Assembly: GCF_006716745.1 (NCBI RefSeq)
Contig: NZ_VFPP01000001.1
Coordinates: forward strand, 1,984,001-2,048,000
DNA length: 64,000 nt
Source of the DNA: Saccharothrix saharensis
GTDB lineage: Bacteria; Actinomycetota; Actinomycetes; Mycobacteriales; Pseudonocardiaceae
Direction of reading: 5' to 3'
Below the pieces are notes generated by a model. That model searched no databases and was not told where the DNA came from. It saw only the letters and a list, made by a program, of their open reading frames with translations. How positions within the stretch are numbered: position 1 is the stretch's first letter; every line of letters starts with the position of its first letter. This document shows positions 1-8,035 of the stretch, one piece after another. The position numbers and the translations under genes are program-made.

Positions 1-1165
1 GGTCGACCGCGCCGAAGTTGAGCCTGAGCCGCTGGCCCCGGCCGACGCGCCAGTCGCGCGGCACCTCGAAGTGGCGGCGGTAGAACATGTGGTCCTCGTG
101 GCGTTCCAGGCCGGAGAGCTGGGACTCCACCGGGAACGGCACGGTGATCCGCTCGGGCAGGGCGCGGCCGAACGCGGGCTGCTGCCCCTCGGTGGCGGCG
201 GAGAACTCCCACCGGCCGTTGAGGTTCAGCCACCGGTCGCGCTGCTGCTGCGGGCGCGGGTACTCGGGCAGCGGGTTGTTCCGGTCCAGTTCCTCGCCCC
301 ACTCCGTCCTGAGCCGCCGGGTGGAGGTGTTGGCCGCGGTGCGGATGACCTGCGGCACGGTCTCCGCGCCGACGACCAGGCCGCCGTTGCCGTCGTAGGT
401 GACGCGGACGCGTTGCGGCCGCTGGACGGTCGCGCCGAGCTCCACGATCACCCTGGTGCGGTCGCGGCGGTCGACGGCGACCGACTCGATCGGGAAGGGC
501 ACGGTGTCGACCTCGACCTCGAGGTGCGACTCCAGGTCACCGAGGGCGGTCACCGGCTGGTCGAAGGCGGCTTCCAGGGCGCGGCCGTCCGGTGACACGG
601 TCAGGCCGACCGGGTAGACCGGGAAGTCGGCGGGCGGCAGGAACGCGGTCTCCGGCACGGGCTGCTTGGCCAGCGCCGGGGTGGACCAGCGCAGGCGCAG
701 GTTCGCACCGCCCACGTCCTGGAACAGCTCCATCCGGAAGTCGTGCCGCTCGCCCGCGACCAGGTGGACCGGGGCGCTGTGCTGCTCGACGTCCCAGTCG
801 CCGACCCAGTGGTCGATGACCGGCGCGCCGTCGAGGAACAGGCGGAAGCCGTTGTCGCCGATGGCGTGGAACGTGTAGTCGCCGGTGGCGGGTGCGGTGA
901 GGCTGCCGGTCCAGCGGGCCGTGGTGTGCTCGGTGCGGCCGGTGAGCCGCCCGAACGTGCCGGTCAGGTCGGCGAAGTCGACGTTCGGGTCGAGGGTGGT
1001 GCCGCCGAGTTGGGCGAAGTCGCGGGCGCCGGGTGAGGACATCCGGAAGTACTCGCCCTTGAGGCCGTGCGCGGGTGGCGCGGCGGCGGTGGCGGGCAGG
1101 GCGAGGACGGGGGTGAGCAGGAGTGCCAGGAGCAGGGCGGGGAGCCGTCTGGCGGCAGGGGTCAT
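1..1165 (-). CDS. Secreted GH2-family glycoside hydrolase with N-terminal PA14 domain (partial)
   Basis: 388 residues are visible before the gene leaves the window. Residues 1-28 form a Sec signal peptide (MTPAARR, Leu/Ala core, ATAAAPP cleavage region). Residues about 33-165 look like a PA14 carbohydrate-binding fold (GLKGEYFRMSSPG; GDNGFRLFLDGAPVIDHW). An Ig-like stretch follows, and from about residue 320 comes the start of a GH2 sugar-binding domain (WLNLNGRWEFS; ITVPFPVESQLSG; FYRRHFEVP). GH2 enzymes are beta-galactosidases, glucuronidases, mannosidases and relatives, so the substrate cannot be named from this half. The ATG is preceded by GAGGAGA at good spacing. A CebR-like operator about 90 bp upstream suggests cellobiose-type control. 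The catalytic barrel lies outside the window. Confidence 0.88.
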   Translation of the reverse strand, partial: MTPAARRLPALLLALLLTPVLALPATAAAPPAHGLKGEYFRMSSPGARDFAQLGGTTLDPNVDFADLTGTFGRLTGRTEHTTARWTGSLTAPATGDYTFHAIGDNGFRLFLDGAPVIDHWVGDWDVEQHSAPVHLVAGERHDFRMELFQDVGGANLRLRWSTPALAKQPVPETAFLPPADFPVYPVGLTVSPDGRALEAAFDQPVTALGDLESHLEVEVDTVPFPIESVAVDRRDRTRVIVELGATVQRPQRVRVTYDGNGGLVVGAETVPQVIRTAANTSTRRLRTEWGEELDRNNPLPEYPRPQQQRDRWLNLNGRWEFSAATEGQQPAFGRALPERITVPFPVESQLSGLERHEDHMFYRRHFEVPRDWRVGRGQRLRLNFGAVD

Positions 1166-1256
1166 GGAACTCTCCTCGGGCTCGACTCTGAGGCCCATCA
1201 CAACGTCGTTCATCTATCCACAGAGTTCCGCAGAACACAACAACAAGCTGCACCTT

Positions 1257-1270
1257 TGGGAGCGCTCTCA
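1257..1270. promoter_or_regulatory. CebR-type operator upstream of the GH2 gene
   Basis: TGGGAGCGCTCTCA differs at one base from the 14-bp palindrome TGGGAGCGCTCCCA bound by the LacI-family cellobiose repressor CebR in Streptomyces. It lies between the divergent GH2 and PIG-L genes. Two perfect copies occur at the LPMO gene (42760 and 42890), which supports a real regulon rather than chance. Confidence 0.75.
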
Positions 1271-1528
1271 TGTGCCGACCGATCAACCTCGCACAAAGGT
1301 TCGGACCACCACGGCGACCGGCGGTGGCGGTGCGGGCCCGGTGGCCCGCTGCTCAAGATCACCCGAACGAATGACACAAGGAAATGGGAACGACCACGTT
1401 CATCATTCGCGTGCGCTTTTCCGCCGGACATATCGCCCGATTCGGTGAGTCGATGACACCGGTGACGAGGAGTACGGTACCTCCCGATCTCGGTGGCCAC
1501 CCCGACCGGAAAGCGAGCGGAATTCCGA

Positions 1529-2212
1529 ATGTCAGAACGTTCTCACGCGAGAGCGGCCGCGCTGCCCGAGCCGCACCTGTTCGGACCGCTGAACGTCGTC
1601 GGGGTGTCGCCGCACGCGGACGACGCCGAGTACGGCGCCGGCTGCCTGCTCGCGGCCTACGCCGCCGCCGGGCACCGGGTGACCATCGCCCTGATGACCG
1701 GAGTGGACGAGGTCCGGACCGCCGAGGCCAAGGCGGCGGCGGTGGCGCTGGGCGCCGACCTCGTCGCCGACCCGTCCGGCCACGACGGCAGCCTGGACGT
1801 CACGCGGGCCCGCGTGCGCTGGCTGGAGGAGCACGTCGACGCGGCGGACGTCGTCCTCGCACCGCACCCGGACGACACCCACCAGGACCACCGCGCCACG
1901 AGCGCCATCGTCCGCGCCGCGCTGCGCCGGTCCGGGGTGAGCCTGTGCTGGTACCGCACGCCGAGCAGCGGCCAGTCGTTCACGCCGACGGCCTTCCACC
2001 CGGTCACCGAGCACCTGGCCCGGGTGCGGCAGCGCGCCATCGAGCTGCACCGCAGCCAGGCCGATCGCCCCTACCTGCAACAGGACCACCTGGCCCTCAA
2101 GGACGCGTGGTTCGGCTGGTTGAGCGGCCACCCCGCCGTGGAGCCGTTCGAGGTCGTCCGCCAACGCCTCACCCCACCACCGGTCGCGGCGGTGACGACC
2201 GGCAGGTGCTGA
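1529..2212 (+). CDS. PIG-L/LmbE-family zinc deacetylase
   Basis: A 227-aa cytoplasmic protein. It has the PIG-L zinc signature PHADDAEYG (His29, Asp31, Asp32) and the second motif HPDDTHQDH (His118, His121), spaced as in the family. Members remove N-acetyl groups from GlcNAc-type sugars (MshB, Mca, antibiotic pseudodisaccharides), and the exact substrate is unknown. A GTG at 1493 would add 12 residues; I prefer the ATG at 1529 because family homology starts soon after it, but the Shine-Dalgarno is weak at both. It stands alone, facing the STAND gene tail to tail. It shares an upstream region with the GH2 gene, so the CebR-like box could in principle affect both. Confidence 0.85.
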   Translation: MSERSHARAAALPEPHLFGPLNVVGVSPHADDAEYGAGCLLAAYAAAGHRVTIALMTGVDEVRTAEAKAAAVALGADLVADPSGHDGSLDVTRARVRWLEEHVDAADVVLAPHPDDTHQDHRATSAIVRAALRRSGVSLCWYRTPSSGQSFTPTAFHPVTEHLARVRQRAIELHRSQADRPYLQQDHLALKDAWFGWLSGHPAVEPFEVVRQRLTPPPVAAVTTGRC

Positions 2213-2227
2213 GCGCGGCCCGTCACC

Positions 2228-5200
2228 TCAGTCCGCCAGCGCGGTGAACTCCTCGGCCATCGCCAGCAGGGTCGGGAGCGAGACGGCGGCGAGGTCGTCC
2301 AGCGCCGTGCTCCAGTGCTCGCTCCGCAACGCCTGTGCCGCGAAGCGCAGCGCCTGCGTCGCGTGCTCCGGCGCGACGGGTGCGTGCGCGAGCCTCATCA
2401 GCGCTCGGCACCGGTTCTCGGCTCCACCCACCGATCGGACCGCGGCCGCTGCCTGGTCACAGCGACCGGCCAGGAAGCTCACGGCCGCGATCTGTTCCGC
2501 GATGCGGTTGCGCGCCCGCCAGTTGGACAGCACGTCGGCCTCGGGTACTTCGTCGACCAGCCGCATCGCCTGGTCGTGTCGCCCGGCGACGGCGAGCGCC
2601 TCCGCCAGCGTCGCCAGTGCCTTCGCCCGATCTTCGCCGAACGCGATCCCTCGGGCGATCCGCAGCGCCCGCTCGTGGTCCCCGAGGTCCGCCAGCACCT
2701 GGCTGAGCAGCAGCGCCATGTCGTGCTCGATGAACCGCAGGTCCTCGGAGCCCAGCTGGTCGAACATCTCGCGGACCAGGTCCTCGGCGTCCCCGCGGTT
2801 CCCGATCAGGATGAGGACTCTCGCCACCCACAAGAGGATGCGGCTCCCGTGCACGGGTTTTTCGGCGCGGGCGAGCCCTGTGAGGTGGTCGAGCAGCTTC
2901 TCGACGCCGGCGCGGTTGCCCGGAGCGGCCATGGCCTGGGCGACTTCCGCCAGGGCTTCGGGGTAGAAGTCGGACCGGCGCTCGTGGAGCACGAGTGCCA
3001 CGGCCCGATCGTGGTCGCCCCGCGCCACGAGCGCGCAGGCGATCCCGGACAGCGCCTGTTCCCGCCCCGCGGACGGCATCGCGCCCGCTCGCCGCACGGC
3101 CGTGTCGTAGTGCCCGATCCGCGCCCAACCGATCGGGATCGCCGCTAGTGACGCCACCACGAGTTCGGAGTCGGCGCCCGGCCGCCGGACTTCCTCCTCC
3201 GCTTCCCGGAGCAGGTCCGCGGCGTGATCGCCGAGCCCCAGCCGCTCCGCGGCGATGGCGGCCGAGACCAGCGTCGACACCAGCGGGTTCAGTCGGTTGT
3301 CGGAGTGGGCGAACTCCAGCGCCCGGTCGACCATCCGCCCGGCCTGCTCGTGGTGACCCGCCTCGGCCAGCCGCACGGCCGCCGACGCCACCACCGGGCC
3401 GTCCGGCCGGTGCCCGGCGATCGAGCGGGCGGTCAGCAACGCCTCGTGCAGCAGGTCGTGCGCGCGGTCGTGGTGCCCCGCCTCGGCCAGCGCCCCCGCC
3501 ACCGACACCAGCGAGGCGCTCCGCTCCTCGGGATCGGTGATCGAGCGGGAGGTCCACTCGACGTCGTCCAGCAGCCGGCCCGCCTCGGCTTCGCGCCCCG
3601 CCGCGGCCAACATCCGCGCTACGGACACGAGGACCGGGTTCCACCGGTCGACGTCGGGGATCCTCCGGACCGCGTCGACGGCTTCGTCCGAGCGTCCCAG
3701 CTTGGCCAGGGCCTTGGCGATCGGCGCGCACGTCAACGTCCGCCGATGGGTGTCGGGGATCGACCGCGCGGTCCGCACGGCGCCGTCCACCAGTTCCCCG
3801 GCCCGGTCCGGTCGGTCCGCATCCGACCACGACACGGCGACCTGCGTGGACGCCACGACGCGCAGGTAGTGGTCGATGATCCCGAGGGCGGTCCGTTCCG
3901 CCTCCGCGAGCAGGTGCGTGGCTTGGTCGTCGTGCCCGCGCTCAGCCAGCTCGACGGCGATCAGCCCCAACGCCGGACCTCGGCGGAAGGAGTCGCGGAT
4001 CGACCGGGCGACCTCCAGGGCGCGGTCGTGGTGCCCTGCTTTGGCCGCCGCGACCGCTACCGCGGTCCACACGTCGTTGCGGTGGTCGTGGTGCGGCGTC
4101 GAGTCGGCGATCCGGGCGGCGCGGTCGTGGTCACCGGCCTTGGCGCAGGCCACGCCCACGGCCGCCGACACCGAGCTCCGCCGCTCCGGGTCGGGGATCG
4201 AACCGGTCGTTTCCACCGCTTCGTCCAGCAGGTCCGCGGCCTGGTCGCGATGCCCCTCGGCCACGAGGGCTTCGGCGGCCGAGACCAGCGCCAGGGCCCG
4301 CCGGTGGGGGTCGGGGATCGAGCGGGCGAGTGCGCTGCCCCGGCGGGGTTGGCCCATGCGGACCCGGACGCCCGCGACGGCCGGGGGGACGTGGGTGTTG
4401 CGGTCGCTGAGGAAGTCGCGGTGCACGGCCAAGCGGCCGATCGCGACGAGGTCGGGCACCTCGGCGCCGACCAGGGCGTCCAGGGTGGCGGTGATCTGGG
4501 TCAGTGCGCCGCTGTCGCCGCCGGTCCGCTCGAACAGCCGCTCGTTCCGCGCACCGTCGGCGCACAGCGCGGCGGCCCGGTCCGGCTCGACGGCGAGCAG
4601 CATCGTGTGATAACCGCGCAGCAGGTACTCCGGCGTCCCCGCCGGCCAGCCGCGCTGCCGGTAGCCCGCCGCCCAGTCGTGCAGCACCGCGCGGTGGGCG
4701 GCGAGTCCGGCCGGGCCGAGCATCTCGGTCGCGGTGACCTGCAACTCCTCGTGCGCCAGCAGGTAGACCTCCGGGTCGGCACCCGGGTTCAGGTCGCTGT
4801 CACGGCGGGTGAAGCTGCGTCCCGACACCGTCTTGAGGTGGTCGCGGACCTGCCACGCACCGGTGTGCGCCAGCTCGGCCAGGTCGTCGGCGGTCAGGCC
4901 GCCGCCGGCCGCCACCACCAGCCCCAGGAGCGTCCGGCCGAGGTCGGGACCGGCCAGCAGCGACTTCAGGTCGCGTTCCATCTCGGTGCGCAACGCCCGC
5001 GCGTGCTCGGACAACCCCAACCGCCGCACGACGTCGCCGTCGCGCAGGGGGTGGTCGTCCGGCACGTCACCGGGGACGGGCGGGTCCGGGCGTCCCGCCA
5101 CCACGATCCGCAACCCCTCGGCGGGGTGCGCGGGCAGCAGGCCGGCGATGCTGTGCGAGTCGGGCCCCGCCGTGACGCTCTGGTCCTCGTCCAGCCCGTC

Positions 5201-5749
5201 CACGACCAGCACCAGGCGCTCACCCCGCTCACGGCACAGCGCCGCGGCCTCCTCCAGCAGCCCCAACAGGTGCGCCTCGCTCGTCGCGGGGTCGAGGAAC
5301 TGCGGCTTCTCCTCGCCGACCAGGGTGAGCAGCTGCTCCAGCACGTTGCTCACGAACGCCGTCCGGTTCGCCTGACCCGCCAACCGCGCCGTGACGAAGA
5401 ACGACACCACCCGCACCCCCGGCGGCGGGTTCAGCACGAACCACGACAACAACGCCGTCTTGCCCGCCCAGGCCTCCGCCCGCCACCACTGGTAGCCGCC
5501 CGGAGACGCGCCCGAGCAGAACGCCGCCAGCTCGGCGAGCTCCGCGTCCCGGTCGAGCAACCGCGCCGGGACGATCCGCTTGACCTGGTGGCGGTAGCGG
5601 GTGGTCACCGGCGCACCGGTCCGCAGGTTCACGTCGCGTCCCGCCTGGACCACGAACCCGGCGGGTCCGGCGTCGGCCGACTGGGTCACCGACCCGTCAG
5701 CCGCTCCCCCACCCGGATTCCCGCTCGCTCCCACGTGCCGATTATTCAC
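2228..5749 (-). CDS. STAND-type NTPase with C-terminal TPR-like repeat array
   Basis: 1,173 residues. The first 30 are Gly/Ala-rich, followed by a QAGRDVNL motif often seen ahead of actinobacterial STAND proteins. The NTPase domain (about 60-370) has a P-loop-like EAWAGKTALL at 92-101, which lacks the classical first Gly of GxxxxGKT, and a Walker B LVLVVDGLDED at about 180-190. From about residue 470 to the end there are many units of roughly 35-45 residues with recurring SIPDPxRR, ALAxAGxHDxA and ADLLxEA, i.e. TPR-like helical hairpins for ligand sensing. STAND proteins are signal-responsive switches in regulation, conflict or antiphage defence. No effector domain is obvious here. The start is GTG with no convincing Shine-Dalgarno, so the N-terminus is uncertain. 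Confidence 0.82.
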   Translation of the reverse strand: MNNRHVGASGNPGGGAADGSVTQSADAGPAGFVVQAGRDVNLRTGAPVTTRYRHQVKRIVPARLLDRDAELAELAAFCSGASPGGYQWWRAEAWAGKTALLSWFVLNPPPGVRVVSFFVTARLAGQANRTAFVSNVLEQLLTLVGEEKPQFLDPATSEAHLLGLLEEAAALCRERGERLVLVVDGLDEDQSVTAGPDSHSIAGLLPAHPAEGLRIVVAGRPDPPVPGDVPDDHPLRDGDVVRRLGLSEHARALRTEMERDLKSLLAGPDLGRTLLGLVVAAGGGLTADDLAELAHTGAWQVRDHLKTVSGRSFTRRDSDLNPGADPEVYLLAHEELQVTATEMLGPAGLAAHRAVLHDWAAGYRQRGWPAGTPEYLLRGYHTMLLAVEPDRAAALCADGARNERLFERTGGDSGALTQITATLDALVGAEVPDLVAIGRLAVHRDFLSDRNTHVPPAVAGVRVRMGQPRRGSALARSIPDPHRRALALVSAAEALVAEGHRDQAADLLDEAVETTGSIPDPERRSSVSAAVGVACAKAGDHDRAARIADSTPHHDHRNDVWTAVAVAAAKAGHHDRALEVARSIRDSFRRGPALGLIAVELAERGHDDQATHLLAEAERTALGIIDHYLRVVASTQVAVSWSDADRPDRAGELVDGAVRTARSIPDTHRRTLTCAPIAKALAKLGRSDEAVDAVRRIPDVDRWNPVLVSVARMLAAAGREAEAGRLLDDVEWTSRSITDPEERSASLVSVAGALAEAGHHDRAHDLLHEALLTARSIAGHRPDGPVVASAAVRLAEAGHHEQAGRMVDRALEFAHSDNRLNPLVSTLVSAAIAAERLGLGDHAADLLREAEEEVRRPGADSELVVASLAAIPIGWARIGHYDTAVRRAGAMPSAGREQALSGIACALVARGDHDRAVALVLHERRSDFYPEALAEVAQAMAAPGNRAGVEKLLDHLTGLARAEKPVHGSRILLWVARVLILIGNRGDAEDLVREMFDQLGSEDLRFIEHDMALLLSQVLADLGDHERALRIARGIAFGEDRAKALATLAEALAVAGRHDQAMRLVDEVPEADVLSNWRARNRIAEQIAAVSFLAGRCDQAAAAVRSVGGAENRCRALMRLAHAPVAPEHATQALRFAAQALRSEHWSTALDDLAAVSLPTLLAMAEEFTALAD

Positions 5750-5907
5750 GACTCAAGGGCGCGAAGACTTTGTGATGACGAATGAACGACGAGCCGAATT
5801 CCGCATCCTTGCGGGCATCACGGCATTTTCGTCGAGGTGGAGCGGCCCTGCCGCCGCAGCGGCCACTCGACGCCTCCGGGGTCGAGCCCGGGGCTCCCCG
5901 ACCGCGA

Positions 5908-6636
5908 TCACGTGTGGGCGCTCGGGCCCGGCCTCTCGACGAGCTCCCACCGGTCGCCGTGACCCATGCCGATCGCGATCGCCTCGATCACCCGCCGGGC
6001 CGCCGCCGGGTCGTCCACCAGGCCGACGGTGCTCGCGAGGTCGACCGGCGGCCCACCGGCGAGGCTCGCGGCGACCTCGACCATCGTCCGGTCACGGTCC
6101 GGCACGTCGGCGGCCGCCGCGAAACCGACCACCGCCGCCCACTCGGTGACCTGCCCCATCCGCACGATCTCACCGTCGTCCCAGGGCAGGTCGGTGATGG
6201 CCACGAGGTCACCGAACCCCGGCTGGTCCGGCACCGCGGTGGAGCTCAGCAAGTGCACGGCGGCCCGCCTGCCGAGCGTGGCGCCGGTGGCGACGTCGAT
6301 GCGCAGGCAGCCCCGGATCTCGTCACCGGTGAACCCGGAGGCGAACTCCGGCCGGGGAGGCCTCCGGTGCAGCGGCGGCGCCGTGTCGGGATCGAGCAGC
6401 GATTCCGCCACCCGCAGGCACTCCGCACACGGCGGCAACGCGGCGATGTCGACAACCGTGTCGCTGCGGTACACCTCGTACGCGGCGTCGATCGCCCGTT
6501 GATCATCGCCCCAGACCGGACGCTCCGGGGCCGAACACAGCGTGAGACCCGTCTGCCCGCCCTCCGACTTGTCGTCGTGGTCGAGATCCACGGACAGGTG
6601 CCGCAACGTGCCGTCCGTGCACGGTTGAGGTGTCAT
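5908..6636 (-). CDS. Hypothetical protein with Cys motif
   Basis: A 242-aa protein I do not recognise. It is soluble, acidic and has no signal peptide. The N-terminal part contains a lone Cys (TLCSAPERPVWG) and then CAECLRVAESLL. A pattern of C...CxxC next to a Trp is common in short actinobacterial zinc-binding proteins, but only three cysteines plus nearby histidines could act as ligands. The C-terminal half is beta/alpha with no motif I can name. The ATG is well supported by GGGGAGGA. It lies 158 bp upstream of the STAND gene on the same strand, so co-transcription is possible. No function is assigned. Confidence 0.65.
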   Translation of the reverse strand: MTPQPCTDGTLRHLSVDLDHDDKSEGGQTGLTLCSAPERPVWGDDQRAIDAAYEVYRSDTVVDIAALPPCAECLRVAESLLDPDTAPPLHRRPPRPEFASGFTGDEIRGCLRIDVATGATLGRRAAVHLLSSTAVPDQPGFGDLVAITDLPWDDGEIVRMGQVTEWAAVVGFAAAADVPDRDRTMVEVAASLAGGPPVDLASTVGLVDDPAAARRVIEAIAIGMGHGDRWELVERPGPSAHT

Positions 6637-6761
6637 CGGGTCCTCCCCTCACCACCGGATGCTTCGCCGGCCGCCCGTGCCAACAAGCCTATCCACGCCC
6701 GCAACGGTTCCCGGGCCGCCGAGGACCGCGTCCGGTCACCGCCCGCCGGCCCTGCTCGGCG

Positions 6762-7472
6762 TCACCGGCGGACGGAGGCGAGGAAACCGACGGCCGGGAG
6801 CGTGGCGGCGGCGACGCGGCGTTCCTCGGCGCGCCGGACCGCGTCGAGGACGTCGGCGACGCGGGTGGCCGGCTCGGTCCAGACCCCGCTGCGACCGTTG
6901 ACCAGCCGCCACAGCACGGAGGTCTCGACCACGGCCAGGCCCGAGCCCACGCGGTCGAGGGCGGCGAGCATGGCGGAGCCCCGGTGCAGGAAGTCGTGGC
7001 CGGTGACCCAGGAGTCGAGCAGGTCGCCGGACGGGGTCTCGGCGTCGAGCAGGCCGGCGGCGACCAGCAGCGCGGCGTTGTCGTAGAGGAAGTCGGCCGC
7101 GGCCCGGTCCACGCGGTCCCAGGCGAACTCCTCGACGACGAGCTGCCCGCCCGGGGCGAGCAGCGCGCGGGCGTGGGCCAGGATGCCGTCGAGGTCGTCC
7201 GCGTGGTGCAGGGAACGGGTGAACAGCACCACGTCGTACTCGCCGGACACGTCACGCACGTCGGCCTCGATGACGGTCACACCGCGTTTCCGGGCCGCGG
7301 CGGCTTGGTCGGCGTCACGGTCCACCCCGGTGACGTCGTAGCCCGCCTCGGCCAGGGCGGCGGCGAGCGCGCCGCGGCCGCAACCGGCCTCGAGGACGCG
7401 CGCGGGAGGCGGCGGCAGCAACGACTTCAGGTTCGCGAGGGTGTGGGGCACGGCGAAGGTGCTCGAATCCAT
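6762..7472 (-). CDS. Class I SAM-dependent methyltransferase
   Basis: 236 residues with a Rossmann-fold methyltransferase signature: motif I LEAGCGRGALAAAL near residue 27, the acidic residue ending beta2 (VTGVDRDA), motif II/III region VIEADVRD, and a UbiE/type-11-like TRSLHHADD followed by LLAPGGQLVVEEF. The acceptor substrate cannot be deduced. I chose the ATG at 7472 over an upstream in-frame start at 7529 because homology begins just after it. TACAGT sits 7 nt before this ATG and there is no Shine-Dalgarno, so the message may be leaderless. No operon partner is evident. Confidence 0.82.
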   Translation of the reverse strand: MDSSTFAVPHTLANLKSLLPPPPARVLEAGCGRGALAAALAEAGYDVTGVDRDADQAAAARKRGVTVIEADVRDVSGEYDVVLFTRSLHHADDLDGILAHARALLAPGGQLVVEEFAWDRVDRAAADFLYDNAALLVAAGLLDAETPSGDLLDSWVTGHDFLHRGSAMLAALDRVGSGLAVVETSVLWRLVNGRSGVWTEPATRVADVLDAVRRAEERRVAAATLPAVGFLASVRR

Positions 7473-7638
7473 TCGGTCGACTGTAGGACCCGCCGCGCGG
7501 GTCGGGCGACCGGTTTCCGCGGCACCCACCCGATGCCGCGGTCGGCCGTCGGATGCGTCACATCGTCAGCCAGTCGTCAGGTGGAGAGGTGCACGGCCGT
7601 CGCATCCTGGAGGGGAACCGCGGACGTGGGAGCCTGCT

Positions 7639-7854
7639 TTGACCACTCGACCCGACCGGCCCGACCGGCACTGCCGGGACGCGCTCTCCGCGCTGACCGC
7701 CGAGTTCGACGGCGTGCTGCCGCGGGAGGTGGTGTCCGGCACGGTGCTCGCCGCCCGCCGCGACCTGGACGGCCAAGTCGCCCGGGACTCGCTCACCGAG
7801 ATGCTGTACCACCTCGCGCACCACCGGCTCGACCGGTTGCGGATCGGCGCCTGA
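7639..7854 (+). CDS. Small three-helix-bundle protein
   Basis: 71 residues from a TTG start preceded by GTGGGAG. The sequence is mostly helical (CRDALSALTAEF, VVSGTVLAARRDL, SLTEMLYHLAHHRL) and resembles the short actinobacterial proteins annotated as three-helix bundle dimerization domain, usually of unknown role. It starts about 170 bp from the divergently transcribed methyltransferase. It has no signal peptide and no cysteines beyond one near the N-terminus. Confidence 0.6.
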   Translation: MTTRPDRPDRHCRDALSALTAEFDGVLPREVVSGTVLAARRDLDGQVARDSLTEMLYHLAHHRLDRLRIGA

Positions 7855-7987
7855 CGGCCGGTCACGCCACGGCGACGACGGCGGTGTGCACGACACCACC
7901 GGCCGAGGTGGCCGGGATCGACGTCACGCGTCGCGGCATCCTCACACGCACCGGTGGTGCCCCGCAGTCGAGACGGCGTGCCAACCC

Positions 7988-8022
7988 GGTGGGGTGACCG
8001 GCGCGCTGCCGGTCACCCCACC
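7988..8022 (-). terminator. Rho-independent-type hairpin
   Basis: A perfect 15-bp stem (GGTGGGGTGACCGGC with its exact complement) and a 5-nt GCGCT loop, just downstream of the minus-strand gene ending at 8036. There is no U-tract, as is usual in high-GC actinomycetes. Confidence 0.8.
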
Positions 8023-8035
8023 AATCGGGCACCGC

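Noticed and set aside
3224..5785. An 853-codon open frame on the plus strand opposite the STAND gene
   Set aside because: Shadow frame produced by high GC. It is His/Arg/Gln-rich without any family motif, while the minus strand shows a clear NTPase and repeats.
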